Source of the DNA: Endozoicomonas sp. NE40
GTDB lineage: Bacteria; Pseudomonadota; Gammaproteobacteria; Pseudomonadales; Endozoicomonadaceae
Direction: 5' to 3'
Assembly: GCF_040549045.1 (NCBI RefSeq)
Contig: NZ_JBEWTB010000002.1
Span: forward strand, 372,001 to 436,000
Length of the DNA: 64,000 nucleotides
The notes under the pieces were generated by a model. That model had not been told where the DNA came from. It did not search any database and saw only the letters and a list, made by a program, of their open reading frames with translations. Every line of letters begins with the position of its first letter. The first letter of the stretch is position 1. A program made the translations under genes and the position numbers. Positions 49,208 to 57,665 of this stretch are shown here, piece by piece.

Positions 49208-51904
49208 ATGAATGTAGGACAGGACAGTCAGTCAATTACCCGATCATTACCTAGCCGTTTGCCTGTGATACCGGAAGAACCGGTAATGACTGGGGTATCA
49301 GGGGCAAGGTCCGTGTGCAAGGCTGGGGTTATTTTTAAATACATTCCTCAGAAACCGCTCGAATACTCAAATCGCCAGGCAGCTATCGTAAATTATCTGG
49401 ACAGTGATTTTAATTGCATTGACCCCACTATAGGGGAACAGTTGAAGAGAGTACCCGTCTGGATAAATGAACATAAGGAGCCGGAATCGACACAAAAAAG
49501 TGTCAAAGAAAAGTATATAAAAGCCATGAAGGCAGGATTTTCGTTTAATACTCCAAAACATGGAATGCCTTATGTTGGGATCATTCATTTCTGCGCCCTG
49601 TCAGATGGGAAATGTTTAAAAATAGAAGACTCGATCAAACCAGCCGTAGAAATAATGCAACAGAAAGGTGCTAAAACACTGGTTATTCCACTGTCTAAAG
49701 AACTTCTACAAAAAAAATTCAGAGAAACACTGGTCGCTGTAGAGAACGCCGTCTCTCAGATGAAATACAAGCCTGAAGAAATAGTTTTTATCAATGAAGT
49801 TGAGGGTTTTTGCAAAAGTTTTGACTTATGGGGAATGGAAAAAATCGTAGACATCAATGAGTCTGTAAAACTGACTGAGACTGTTACTGGTGATAGCGTT
49901 AAGTTAGAAACCTCTATTGCGCTAGATGACAATGTCAATTTGGAAATAGTTGCAGCAAAAGAAAACGAGGTCCGGACTATAGAGACGACTCTAAAACCTA
50001 CTCTTGAAGAGAGTAAGCCGGCTGATCCACCCAGAAAGAAAAGAAAAAAGAAAAAGAAGAAGAAAAGTGAGGACGATGGCGCAAAAGCCTTGCCTTCCGA
50101 GGAGTTGAAAAATGAATCGAGCGGGTCGAGCACCCGGGAAATTCTACAGGCACAGATCCAGATATTGTCAGAGGATCTTAAAAGTGGCAGGATTGAAAAA
50201 ATTGATGAATCGTTCTCAGCCATTATCTATTTTTTAGAGAGCAATAAGCTGAAAGTGTCATCAAAAGATCTTAACTATCTGGTCGATAGCTATCAACAAC
50301 TAAAACATCTTAATAAAAAAATAGGCAGCATGGATAAGCTAAAAATTAACAGCTATAGTTTTTTGGCTTTGACAAAAAGTACTTTAATGGAAAATTTTGA
50401 ACATTGCCTTAATAGTATTTCTGTCAAGAATTCAGTGGATGTCATTGACACTTTTATTAAAATGACCGGAGATGTTGATAAGGAATTTGACTTCACTAAT
50501 TGCCGTCTGGATAAACTGACTCCCTTTATGCTGCAACACTCCTCTTTGTATTCAGGACAATGGATAAGAGATATCACCCGGCATGACAAGATTTCTATTA
50601 AGGCAAAGTTTGAACTCATGACAAGCCTTTATGCAAATTTTAAAAAAGACTTCGACAGTGGGGAGTGCTTTAAAAACTCAAAAGATAAGTTAGAGAAAGA
50701 GTTTGAATTCTTTTTTAAAGGTTTTAGCTATCAGAATATTAGAATTCAGGCTGAATTAGATTCTTTGAAGGAAAAAATTGATACTGATTCTAAGATCCTG
50801 ACAGAACAGCAAGCAATACGGAGTGGTGGTGAAAAACTGCCTTTACCAGAGTCGGTTATTAACACTATAGAAGGAAGATTGGAACGTTCCAGATCAAATT
50901 ATCAATTATTTAATAGTTACAAGGAATCCAATTCAGCCATGTCATTGGATGTTAACAGGAGTAAAAATTTAGTCTCCAATAAATACGATGAAAAGTTAAA
51001 TGAATGGATTGAGAAAAAAACATCGAGCCTGACAGTAAAAGATGAGCCATCAACTACCAAAAGAAAAGAGGACAGTACCGTCCGGCTGGAAAGCATTGTT
51101 GAGAAGGTAAAAAAACAGGCTGTGCTAAAAAAACCAGGAAAATCTGAGGAAAAACCACCTGAGGATATGTACTATGAGGCATTTGAATTATTCTCTAAAG
51201 GCTATTATAGACAGTCTCAGGAAGTCTATAAAAAAATCTGTAAACAACACCCTGACTCGATTTTTTATATTCACTCAAAGCTGGGGTTGATGGAGTCGCA
51301 TACAAGAACACCAGAGTTCAGAGCAGATGAGGAAAAACTGAATGACGTCTTCACCAGTGCTGTAAGTGTCTGCTCAGATTTTCGTAATGCCGTTACACAG
51401 GGCGAACCGATACAGACTTCATCATCAGATATACAGGAGTTGTACAATACAGTGACTGAGTATAGCGATAAACTTCTGACCAAATACACGGATATAATGC
51501 AGGAGCAATTAAATACCGTTGATGAGCTGACCGTCCTGCAGTTGAGCTCAAGTTCTGAGAATCGTCCGGACCAGCTTTCAGATGAGGTGCTTCAATTTAC
51601 TATTGATACAACACTCAGTGAGCATCAAAAAATATACGACCTTACCGAACTATCTCAGTTAGCCCTTATTCACGTGCGCCAGGCGTTGCAATACAGAAAG
51701 GAGTGGTTGAAAAACCTCCGCCTTGAATCAGCCTCCGCAACAACCAGTAAAAAAAGTCGGAAAACCAATATGTCAAAGCCGCCTGATGAGCTGATGACTG
51801 ACCTTGATGACCGTATAAAAAAACTGGATCTGTTCAAAGCCAAACAGCATTCGGCCAGTCAGGCCATCAGTGCATTAAAAGAGTCAATAACTCAACTCCA
51901 TTGA
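49208..51904 (+). CDS. Large hypothetical coiled-coil protein with polybasic NLS-like tract and TPR-like segment
   Basis: An 898-residue protein of unknown family. It is visibly more AT-rich than its neighbours and has no signal peptide or membrane helix. It contains a lysine/arginine tract (PPRKKRKKKKKKKSEDDG near residue 275) that looks like a monopartite nuclear localisation signal. Long charged helices fill the centre, and a TPR-like segment lies near residues 655-690 (YYEAFELFSKGYYRQSQEVYKKI). The C-terminus is helical and again lysine-rich. Composition and AT-richness suggest horizontal acquisition. A role as an effector acting in a eukaryotic host is inference only; no secretion system is encoded nearby. 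Confidence 0.6.
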   Translation: MNVGQDSQSITRSLPSRLPVIPEEPVMTGVSGARSVCKAGVIFKYIPQKPLEYSNRQAAIVNYLDSDFNCIDPTIGEQLKRVPVWINEHKEPESTQKSVKEKYIKAMKAGFSFNTPKHGMPYVGIIHFCALSDGKCLKIEDSIKPAVEIMQQKGAKTLVIPLSKELLQKKFRETLVAVENAVSQMKYKPEEIVFINEVEGFCKSFDLWGMEKIVDINESVKLTETVTGDSVKLETSIALDDNVNLEIVAAKENEVRTIETTLKPTLEESKPADPPRKKRKKKKKKKSEDDGAKALPSEELKNESSGSSTREILQAQIQILSEDLKSGRIEKIDESFSAIIYFLESNKLKVSSKDLNYLVDSYQQLKHLNKKIGSMDKLKINSYSFLALTKSTLMENFEHCLNSISVKNSVDVIDTFIKMTGDVDKEFDFTNCRLDKLTPFMLQHSSLYSGQWIRDITRHDKISIKAKFELMTSLYANFKKDFDSGECFKNSKDKLEKEFEFFFKGFSYQNIRIQAELDSLKEKIDTDSKILTEQQAIRSGGEKLPLPESVINTIEGRLERSRSNYQLFNSYKESNSAMSLDVNRSKNLVSNKYDEKLNEWIEKKTSSLTVKDEPSTTKRKEDSTVRLESIVEKVKKQAVLKKPGKSEEKPPEDMYYEAFELFSKGYYRQSQEVYKKICKQHPDSIFYIHSKLGLMESHTRTPEFRADEEKLNDVFTSAVSVCSDFRNAVTQGEPIQTSSSDIQELYNTVTEYSDKLLTKYTDIMQEQLNTVDELTVLQLSSSSENRPDQLSDEVLQFTIDTTLSEHQKIYDLTELSQLALIHVRQALQYRKEWLKNLRLESASATTSKKSRKTNMSKPPDELMTDLDDRIKKLDLFKAKQHSASQAISALKESITQLH

Positions 51905-52010
51905 TTTGTGTGCAGATTCGGAGACTCTCTTGTATCATGCCGCTTGTGGTATAGAGTTAATTTAACGTACTGCTTCAAAATTGTCTTATCCGGAAACAGG
52001 GTTTTGCTGT

Positions 52011-52415
52011 ATGCGTTTGCTCATTTCTACCTTGCTGGTCTTACTCTCCAGCTCCCTGATATCTTGCTCAAAGCATCAGGCATTCCACCCGACTGAAAAG
52101 GACATATCGCTTTGTCTTACTCAAGGCGGCTCATTAATGACGAAAAAGCGAGGGGATCAGAGTGTTTATGAAGTCTGCATTTATGAAGACAACCGCCAAT
52201 GTGAGCTTGAAGCTCTGACAAGGGATCTTTGTATAAAAGGAGGCTTTAAAGTGACAGGGTACGTTACCGATGCGGCTCAGTACTGTGCTATCACTGGCGG
52301 TCGCTATGAGATTACTTCAAATAGCAACACACCTCGAGAAATGGGTAGTTGTACCCGAAATGGTCGTACCTGTGACGCCCGGGAATATTTTAACAATAGC
52401 TGCGAGCTGCCATAG
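52011..52415 (+). CDS. DUF333-type lipoprotein
   Basis: A 134-residue lipoprotein with signal MRLLISTLLVLLSSSLISC (lipobox LISC). Two cysteine-containing DUF333-like modules follow (LCLTQGGSLMTKK...VCIYEDNRQCELEAL and YCAITGGRYEIT...SCTRNGRTCDAREY), each with the C-x-x-x-GG and C-x(5-7)-C pattern. The family is known as haemolysin-inhibitor-like or periplasmic proteins of unclear function. The chosen ATG removes an upstream in-frame ATG that would prefix non-signal residues. Confidence 0.75.
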   Translation: MRLLISTLLVLLSSSLISCSKHQAFHPTEKDISLCLTQGGSLMTKKRGDQSVYEVCIYEDNRQCELEALTRDLCIKGGFKVTGYVTDAAQYCAITGGRYEITSNSNTPREMGSCTRNGRTCDAREYFNNSCELP

Positions 52416-52479
52416 GTGTTCCAGGCGATTTGTCTATTTCCACAAATCGTAGAAACAAGGGATTCATTTCAGCACAAAA

Positions 52480-52505
52480 AAGGCAACACCCTGAGGTATT
52501 GCCTT
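52480..52505. terminator. Bidirectional terminator between lipoprotein and cold-shock genes
   Basis: An aaggcaacacc / ggtattgcctt stem (one G-U pair) around a 4-base loop. A T-rich run follows on the plus strand and six T on the minus strand. Confidence 0.8.
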
Positions 52506-52562
52506 CTTTTTCTTCACTTACGTGAAGTGGGAAATCACATCATCAGTGATGCGACTCAGTCC

Positions 52563-52769
52563 TTACAGAGGACGAATATCTTCAGCCTGAGGACCTTTCT
52601 GGCCCTGAGTCACTCGAAATTCAACCTGCTGGCCTTCTTTCAAAGTTTTGAAGCCGTCACCAGTGATCTGACGAAAGTGGGCAAACACGTCAGGACCGTT
52701 ATCCTGAGCGATGAAACCAAAACCTTTCTCTTCGTTGAACCACTTAACGGTACCGGTAGTAGTAGACAT
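52563..52769 (-). CDS. Cold-shock protein (CspA family)
   Basis: A 68-residue OB-fold nucleic-acid chaperone beginning MSTTTGTVKWFNEEKGFGFI (RNP1 GFGFI). The RNP2 segment is DVFAHFRQI, where the usual VFVHF has alanine in place of valine. It ends with the typical QKGPQAEDIRPL. An AGGAT ribosome site lies upstream. The upstream region of about 150 bp probably forms the long leader usual for cold-shock mRNAs. Confidence 0.92.
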   Translation of the reverse strand: MSTTTGTVKWFNEEKGFGFIAQDNGPDVFAHFRQITGDGFKTLKEGQQVEFRVTQGQKGPQAEDIRPL

Positions 52770-53049
52770 AATCATATCCTGTTTTTTAAGCAAATTAAGT
52801 CACTCAGCCCCTATGGCATAAATGACGGTCAAGCTAGAAGATTTGTTATTACTTATGGTAGAACAGGACGAGATACTACTCTCGGAACACTAAATCTATA
52901 CATAAAGAATCAAACACACTTATAACGTGGCGTCCATTTTACATGGCTTCGAGCTATCGGCAATCAGTATAAACCAATTTTTATTGTTACCACTAGCATG
53001 CCAAAAAATAACTTTGCCTTTAGCTTTCGGAGCTTGCCAGATATACGAC

Positions 53050-53081
53050 AAAAACCCGAAGCCTTATGACTTCGGGTTTTT
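53050..53081. terminator. Hairpin with T/A tails (terminator-like)
   Basis: An aaaaacccgaag stem with perfect complement around an 8-base loop, giving a U-run on either strand. No gene abuts it directly, so it may terminate a small RNA or be left from a lost gene. The surrounding 52,930-53,230 holds no credible coding region. Confidence 0.55.
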
Positions 53082-53231
53082 GAAAATATGGCGGTGGGGC
53101 GGGAACCCATTTCATCTTTTTATCATAAAAACCCACAAGTCCAAACTTCCCAAAATAGCAAGCCATCATTTTCTGAAACGAAAGACCAAGTAAATTGACA
53201 GAACGCACAACTTACAATATGGTCAATCCCT

Positions 53232-53407
53232 GTGCCGCTCCCCCCCTGAGTTAGGTTGGCATTAGAAGATGCTGACGCTTTCTGATTCATCAGAAAGATG
53301 CGTAAACTCAAGGTGCGTAGAATAGGTAGGAGACATTGCCTCTCTTTCACTTTGAAAGATGCGACTCTCCCTAAGCAGGTTGGAGCGCCCGCCTATTTCA
53401 CCGGCAC
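53232..53407 (+). ncRNA. Structured RNA-like element, copy A
   Basis: A 176-nt element closed by GTGCCG (53232-53237) pairing with CGGCAC (53402-53407). Inner stems are GAGTT/AACTC, CTTTCTGAT/ATCAGAAAG, AATAGG (53321) with CCTATT (53392), and GGAGA/TCTCC capped by CTTTCA/TGAAAG. Blocks shared with copy B at 56394 are GTGCCGCTCCC, GGTGCGTAGA, CTAAGCAGGT and CGCCCGCCTA, while stem sequences vary. No open reading frame explains the conservation. Strand is inferred from the orientation giving the cleaner folding and is not certain. It may be an ωRNA/HEARO-type RNA from an IS200/IS605-superfamily element; the family is unconfirmed. Confidence 0.55.
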
Positions 53408-53581
53408 AACTCATCCCCCTCAAATGACTGAGTTGTTATTGAAATGCGCCACGAAGACCTGCCTGAAAGATGGAAACAAAAAATAAAAAGTTACCTGCAG
53501 TCAAAAGGAGTCAGTGACAGAGATGAACTTTGGTGTGAAGATTTTGAAGCGGATAAAGTTGCCAGAGTAACCTTTGAAGAT

Positions 53582-53589
53582 GAATCAAC
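53582..53589. repeat. IS66 target-site duplication, left copy
   Basis: The 8-bp sequence gaatcaac directly abuts the left IS end and is repeated at 55897-55904. Eight bases is the normal duplication for IS66-family transposition. Confidence 0.95.
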
Positions 53590-53617
53590 GTAAGCGGTAA
53601 TTCCACCACACCTTGAT

Positions 53618-55132
53618 TCAAACTGGCTTCTGATTCCAGGGCAGCAACTGCTCGATATCGGCAATTGACTCTGCCCTTGGCAAGTCGTTGAAGACGGTCT
53701 TCAGATAATGGCAGGGTTCCAACCCGCAGGCTTTCGCTGTTTCTACCAGGCTATAAAGATTGGCGCTGGCTTTAGCTCCGTCAGTACTGTTGCTGAACAG
53801 CCACGCCTTGCGACCCACCACGAACGGACGAATCGCATTTTCGGCCAGATTATTGTCCATACGCAGGTAACCCTCGTCGCAATAACGGATGAGCTTTTCC
53901 CACTGGTTATTCAGGTAATAAAGGGCCTTGCCCAACAAGGTTTTTGGCGGCACCTGGGGCAACGATTTATCCAGCCATTGTCGTAATTTCTGCAGAACCG
54001 GCAGACTTTGTTCCTGCCGTACCCTTTTTCGTTCATCCGGAGGGCTCTCTTTTATCCCATGTTCTATTTGATAGAGCTTACGGATATAAGACAGCCCCAT
54101 ATGGCTTTTGCCGGTTTTGTTTTTATCTTTCTGCCCCTTGATGGCTTCATCGAACTTTCGACGAGCGTGAGCCCAACAGCCTTGACTGATTACCCCGCTT
54201 TTGCGACCTATGGCAGCATAGCCTTCGTAACCATCGGTTTGCAGATAGCCCCGGAAGCCATCCAGCAGCTTCATGGGTACTGAACCGCTGCGGCTGGGCG
54301 CGTAATCGAACAGAATGATCTTTTGATTTTTCACCGGTTCAGCCACCTGAACCCACATGTACGAATGACTTCGGGCAGCCTTGCCTTCCTCGTTGAGCAC
54401 CTGGGTGACCGTTTCGTCACAGTGAATCAGTGGCGCTTCCAGCAGCTTGTCCCGCATCAGGTTGATTAACGGTTGCACCAGATCACCACAGCGCACCATC
54501 CACAGTGAGGTGGTGGCACGGGCAATATCAACACCCAGACGAGCCAGGATAAATTTCTCCTGACGGTATAAAGGCAATCCGTCAACGTATTTACTGGTGG
54601 CAATGAAGGCTAACAGCCCCGGAGTAGCTATGCTGCCCGGTATCGGTTGGGCGGGCAGTTTGGCTGTTTTAATGCCTTCTTCACAGCATCTGCAGCCGTA
54701 CTTGAACCGCACATTCTGGATAACCCGGATTTTGGCCGGAATGATATCCAGCTGTTCGGTCACTTCTTCGCCTATACGATGAAGTTGATTACCGCAGCCG
54801 CTGCAGTTTTTTTCATCGTCACGGATGTCGTGCTCTTCCCGGACTCTTGGCAGATCTTTGGGTAGCGGTTTTCGACCTTTCTTCTGGCGAGTATGTTCTG
54901 CAACCGTGACGCTTTCTTCGGGGTCTGGCTCAGGCTGTTCCGGTTGATCTTGCTCGGCTTCGTTGAACAGTTCCTGCTGATCCGGTGATGTCTTTTCGCT
55001 GGAGGCACCAAACTGTTTATGCAGAAGAAGGCGAAGGCGTTCTTCCAGCAATGCATTTTTCGCAAGGATGGACTGAACCCAGGCAATCAGCTCGGGGTTA
55101 TTATCGGGTAAAGGGACAGGGCAGGCTTCCAT
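53618..55132 (-). CDS. tnpC: IS66 transposase TnpC
   Basis: The 504-residue DDE transposase of IS66. It has an N-terminal leucine-rich helix, a zinc-finger segment (NCSGCGNQL, cysteines also in YGCRCCEEG), and catalytic acidic residues in PLIHCDETV, QTDGYEGYA and NLAENAIRPFV. The C-terminal DUF4372/IS66 tail includes YSLVETAKACGLEPCHYL. Full length for the family. It is expressed from the element together with tnpA and tnpB. Confidence 0.96.
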   Translation of the reverse strand: MEACPVPLPDNNPELIAWVQSILAKNALLEERLRLLLHKQFGASSEKTSPDQQELFNEAEQDQPEQPEPDPEESVTVAEHTRQKKGRKPLPKDLPRVREEHDIRDDEKNCSGCGNQLHRIGEEVTEQLDIIPAKIRVIQNVRFKYGCRCCEEGIKTAKLPAQPIPGSIATPGLLAFIATSKYVDGLPLYRQEKFILARLGVDIARATTSLWMVRCGDLVQPLINLMRDKLLEAPLIHCDETVTQVLNEEGKAARSHSYMWVQVAEPVKNQKIILFDYAPSRSGSVPMKLLDGFRGYLQTDGYEGYAAIGRKSGVISQGCWAHARRKFDEAIKGQKDKNKTGKSHMGLSYIRKLYQIEHGIKESPPDERKRVRQEQSLPVLQKLRQWLDKSLPQVPPKTLLGKALYYLNNQWEKLIRYCDEGYLRMDNNLAENAIRPFVVGRKAWLFSNSTDGAKASANLYSLVETAKACGLEPCHYLKTVFNDLPRAESIADIEQLLPWNQKPV

Positions 55133-55173
55133 GCCGATTCAGAATAGACGGTGGCGCAGTCATTGCCACCTTG

Positions 55174-55524
55174 TTAGAGTAAAGTCGTATATTCCAGTGT
55201 TGGGTGAGGTGCTTTGGGGCGAATGTCATAACCATCCAGAAGCTGGTTGAGCAGGCCTCCATCGATCGCTTCGGGTGCTTCATTCCCCGGCCATTTAAAG
55301 CGGAATTTCTCCAGTCGCTTATACCAGAGCACAAAGCCATTACGCTCCCAGCACAACAGCTTGATCTTGTCCCGCTTGCGATTACAGAAGACGTAGACCG
55401 TCTGATTAAATGGTGATTGTCCGGCTTGTTGTTCGACTAAAGCCGCCAGCCCGTCGATGGATTTGCGCATATCAACGTGCTCAGCGTAGAGATAGACAGC
55501 CACCTCATCTTCCGGGCGGATCAC
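55174..55524 (-). CDS. tnpB: IS66 accessory protein TnpB
   Basis: The 116-residue IS66 Orf2 protein with the hallmark DMRKSIDGLAALVEQ, NQTVYVFCNRKRDKIKLLCWERNGF and WYKRLEKFRFKWP segments. Required for IS66 transposition; exact activity unknown. It overlaps tnpA by 4 bp. Confidence 0.96.
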   Translation of the reverse strand: MIRPEDEVAVYLYAEHVDMRKSIDGLAALVEQQAGQSPFNQTVYVFCNRKRDKIKLLCWERNGFVLWYKRLEKFRFKWPGNEAPEAIDGGLLNQLLDGYDIRPKAPHPTLEYTTLL

Positions 55525-55820
55525 GAGGCAGCCTGCAATGCTTTGATCAGGGCTGCTGCCTGTTCAGGAGCCGCTTCGATTCGTATGGAATCCATATAGA
55601 GGATCACCAGGGAAGGCGCAGAAGGTTCTGGCTGAACAACGCCCAGAGGGATCAATTTATTATCCGGTCTGGTGAGCAGTTTGTGCTTCCAGTAAAAAAA
55701 CAGGTGCTGCTTGATGTCGTGCTTTTTACACCAGCCTGAGGCCGAGAGTCCGGACTGCTGCCAGTCGTTCATCCGCTCTTGCCAGAGTGCCTGGTTTTGT
55801 TTGCGCTCTTCAGGTTTCAT
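55521..55820 (-). CDS. tnpA: IS66 accessory protein TnpA
   Basis: The 99-residue IS66 Orf1, a helix-turn-helix-like protein with WQERMNDWQQSGLSASGWCKKHDI and FFYWKHKLL. It probably binds DNA ends. It is first of the three IS genes on the minus strand, near the right IS end. Confidence 0.94.
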   Translation of the reverse strand: MKPEERKQNQALWQERMNDWQQSGLSASGWCKKHDIKQHLFFYWKHKLLTRPDNKLIPLGVVQPEPSAPSLVILYMDSIRIEAAPEQAAALIKALQAAS

Positions 55821-55896
55821 GAGTTTCTCCGTTTTAAAACCTGAAGTATTAAGGGGCGTGGCTTTCTTTGGAATGTGGGGTTAATTTACCGCTTAC

Positions 55897-55904
55897 GAAT
55901 CAAC
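55897..55904. repeat. IS66 target-site duplication, right copy
   Basis: A second copy of gaatcaac, immediately after the right terminal inverted repeat. Confidence 0.95.
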
Positions 55905-56118
55905 GGCACAGTTTTATTTTCCGTTAATGATTGATGCACCTGAATTTCACGAAATCGGCTTATTCACAGAGCACTGCGGCTATTTCATTCTTCACAGGGA
56001 AGCGGCAGATGTAGTCATTGAAGCAGAAAATTAAAGATTTAATGGTTTGTTTCGAGTCCGACAGGAAACAACCAGACTGAAGAAAATAGTGGAAGGTAGG
56101 ATTACGGAATACCTACAA

Positions 56119-56294
56119 CGATGAGCCAGTTCCGTCAGATAAGTATCTCATCGAACCTTGTCCCGCCCTGTCGGCGATGTCCCAACTCCACGTCACCGCA
56201 AGTTGGGTCGGCACAACCCGTGACAAGTCATATTAGTGGCACTGAAACCACCGATTCTATGCACTTCCCGCCTCAAACCGTCGTTTGAGGCGGG
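56119..56294 (+). mobile_element. IS200/IS605-type right-end remnant with pseudoknotted RNA-like structure
   Basis: The segment has stem CGATGAG/CTCATCG (56119, 56147). It also has an H-type pseudoknot: CCCAACT 56181 with AGTTGGG 56201, and loop GTCAC 56192 with GTGAC 56220. A GTGG/CCAC hairpin and a terminal perfect 11-bp hairpin (56267-56277 with 56284-56294) of the kind seen at IS605 right ends follow. This resembles the 3' end of a tnpB gene with its ωRNA. No intact TnpB frame precedes it, so only the end survives. The assignment rests on structure and general resemblance. Confidence 0.4.
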
Positions 56295-56393
56295 GCTACT
56301 ATAACAAAACGATTTTTCATTGGAAAGGATTTATAATGTGCCGAAATAACGAAGGAGCTGCTTATATTGCACAAAAATGCTAAAGTAGACTTT

Positions 56394-56536
56394 GTGCCGC
56401 TCCCACCGAGGGATATGACTGCCTTAAATGGGGCAGAGTTAGGAAGCCCATGGTGCGTAGAGTAGGTGAGTAGCTGCATTGCTATGCTCTCCAGCTACTC
56501 TAAGCAGGTATAACCGCCCGCCTACATCATCGGTAC
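56394..56536 (+). ncRNA. Structured RNA-like element, copy B
   Basis: A 143-nt relative of copy A. The closing stem GTGCCG/CGGTAC uses one G-U where A has G-C. AGTAGG (56461) pairs with CCTACA (56521); its second pair is G-C where A has A-T, a compensatory change. GAGTAGCTG (56468) pairs perfectly with CAGCTACTC (56492). The blocks GTGCCGCTCCC, GGTGCGTAGA, CTAAGCAGGT and CGCCCGCCTA are shared. It lies 100 bp after an IS605-like end and downstream of the convergent NYN gene. Promoter and terminator are not evident; strand is inferred. Confidence 0.55.
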
Positions 56537-56621
56537 GCTTTTTCTTATCAACTTCCGCCTGACTACTCGATCACGCTAGCTCAAGAGCAGTTAGAGTAAT
56601 CCCGACTTACTGCCTTTACTT

Positions 56622-57578
56622 TCAGCCATCAATAACCACAACCCTCCCAGCTTTACCATTCCTGGCAGCAGTATCCGGTTCCGCATCAGGGTCAGGGGCT
56701 TTGCTCACAGTGAAGCGAAAACGCTGCCCCGACTTAAACCGCATATCTCTCTGCTCTGCTACAACGTTACTTTTGTAGAAAAAATAATCTTCACCATCTT
56801 CCGCTTCAATGAAGCCATAATTTCCAATCCAGCGTTTTAACCTGCCGTTCATTTCATAAATTGTATTTTCTGCAGATGATTCAATTAGTCGAATAAAGCA
56901 CCTATCATTGGTTTCCGAGGCAATCTGAAACAACTCAGAATGCCCTTTCACCAAGCGCTTTAGTGTTTCAAAACCATAACTTCTAGGATCAAAAGCCGGG
57001 TCTATTTTCTTTAATGATGCTCCCAAGTCACCCAGGTAAACAGAACCATCCCCGTCAGAGCAGGCCAAATAGGCTCTTTTCAACAGCATGTCCGGAGTTA
57101 TATTTTCTTCCATAGCAGTAGATTGGTCACCGCCACTCTCAGGAAGGTCAAGGTTGTCAAAGTAGACATAGTCATGACATGCCGAAATCAGATTTCGGGC
57201 TGGGCTTTCCCTTCTTCCTACCCCCATCACGTACTTGCCCATTTCACGAATTCTTTGTGCAAGAAATTGAAATCCGTTATCAGACGACACAATGCATACT
57301 GCATTAATTTCTGGAGCTCTGATTAATACTTCAACAGCATCCATAATCAAAGTATGATCTGCCGCCTCTTTTCCATAGTTGAACTGCTGAATGGGCCTGG
57401 CACTGAATTTATGAAGCACCTCCTTCCAGGGCGCTCTGGAAGGGTTTGTCCAATCAGCATATACGCGTTTGATGGCAATTGTTCCCTGCTTTTGCACTTC
57501 CCGTAATATACCCGAGAACTGTTTAGGACCTGCGTTCTCACCATCTACCAAAATTGCGAAATTTTTACTGTTATTCAT
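56622..57578 (-). CDS. NYN-domain RNase-like protein with LOTUS/OST-HTH and C-terminal beta domain
   Basis: A 318-residue protein. Residues 1-140 form a NYN/PIN-like (LabA/DUF88) nuclease domain with acidic residues in ILVDGENAG, DHTLIMDAVEVLI and IVSSDNGF. A LOTUS (OST-HTH)-like domain covers about 160-235 (YLGDLGASLKKIDPAFDPRSYGFETLKRLVKGH). The C-terminal 80 residues look like a cold-shock/OB-type RNA-binding domain (MNGRLKRWIGNYGFIEAEDGEDYFFY). This suggests RNA cleavage. It sits between mobile elements and the BREX island on the strand opposite to brxABC. The chosen ATG follows AGGGAA. Confidence 0.8.
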   Translation of the reverse strand: MNNSKNFAILVDGENAGPKQFSGILREVQKQGTIAIKRVYADWTNPSRAPWKEVLHKFSARPIQQFNYGKEAADHTLIMDAVEVLIRAPEINAVCIVSSDNGFQFLAQRIREMGKYVMGVGRRESPARNLISACHDYVYFDNLDLPESGGDQSTAMEENITPDMLLKRAYLACSDGDGSVYLGDLGASLKKIDPAFDPRSYGFETLKRLVKGHSELFQIASETNDRCFIRLIESSAENTIYEMNGRLKRWIGNYGFIEAEDGEDYFFYKSNVVAEQRDMRFKSGQRFRFTVSKAPDPDAEPDTAARNGKAGRVVVIDG

Positions 57579-57665
57579 TATATTCCCTGCTTTCACATCC
57601 AGTGAGCAAGCTCAATTCCCAATAATGCCTACCCACTGGATAAGTGTTTAACACTAAATTTCGTT

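Larger units (their letters stand above)
53590..55896. mobile_element. Complete IS66-family insertion sequence
   Basis: A 2,307-bp element with terminal inverted repeats starting GTAAGCGGTAA at both ends and flanked by 8-bp direct repeats. It carries the standard three-gene IS66 set on the minus strand (tnpA, tnpB, tnpC). All three genes are intact, so the element may be active. It interrupts a small hypothetical gene. Confidence 0.97.
53444..56034 (+). pseudogene. Small hypothetical gene split by IS66
   Basis: A 91-residue protein is encoded by 53444-53589 joined to 55905-56034 once the IS and one target duplicate are removed. It begins MRHEDLPERWKQKIKSYLQS and ends ILHREAADVVIEAEN, with no stop or frame change across the join. 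It looks like a small soluble alpha/beta protein (FEADKVARVTFEDESTAQFYF). No family is recognised. The clean reconstruction shows the insertion is recent relative to gene decay. Confidence 0.8.

Noticed and set aside
53080..53125. Possible tRNA end (ggcggtggggcgggaaccc)
   Set aside because: No acceptor, D-arm or anticodon arm can be folded around it. The adjacent hairpin alone is not evidence of a tRNA.
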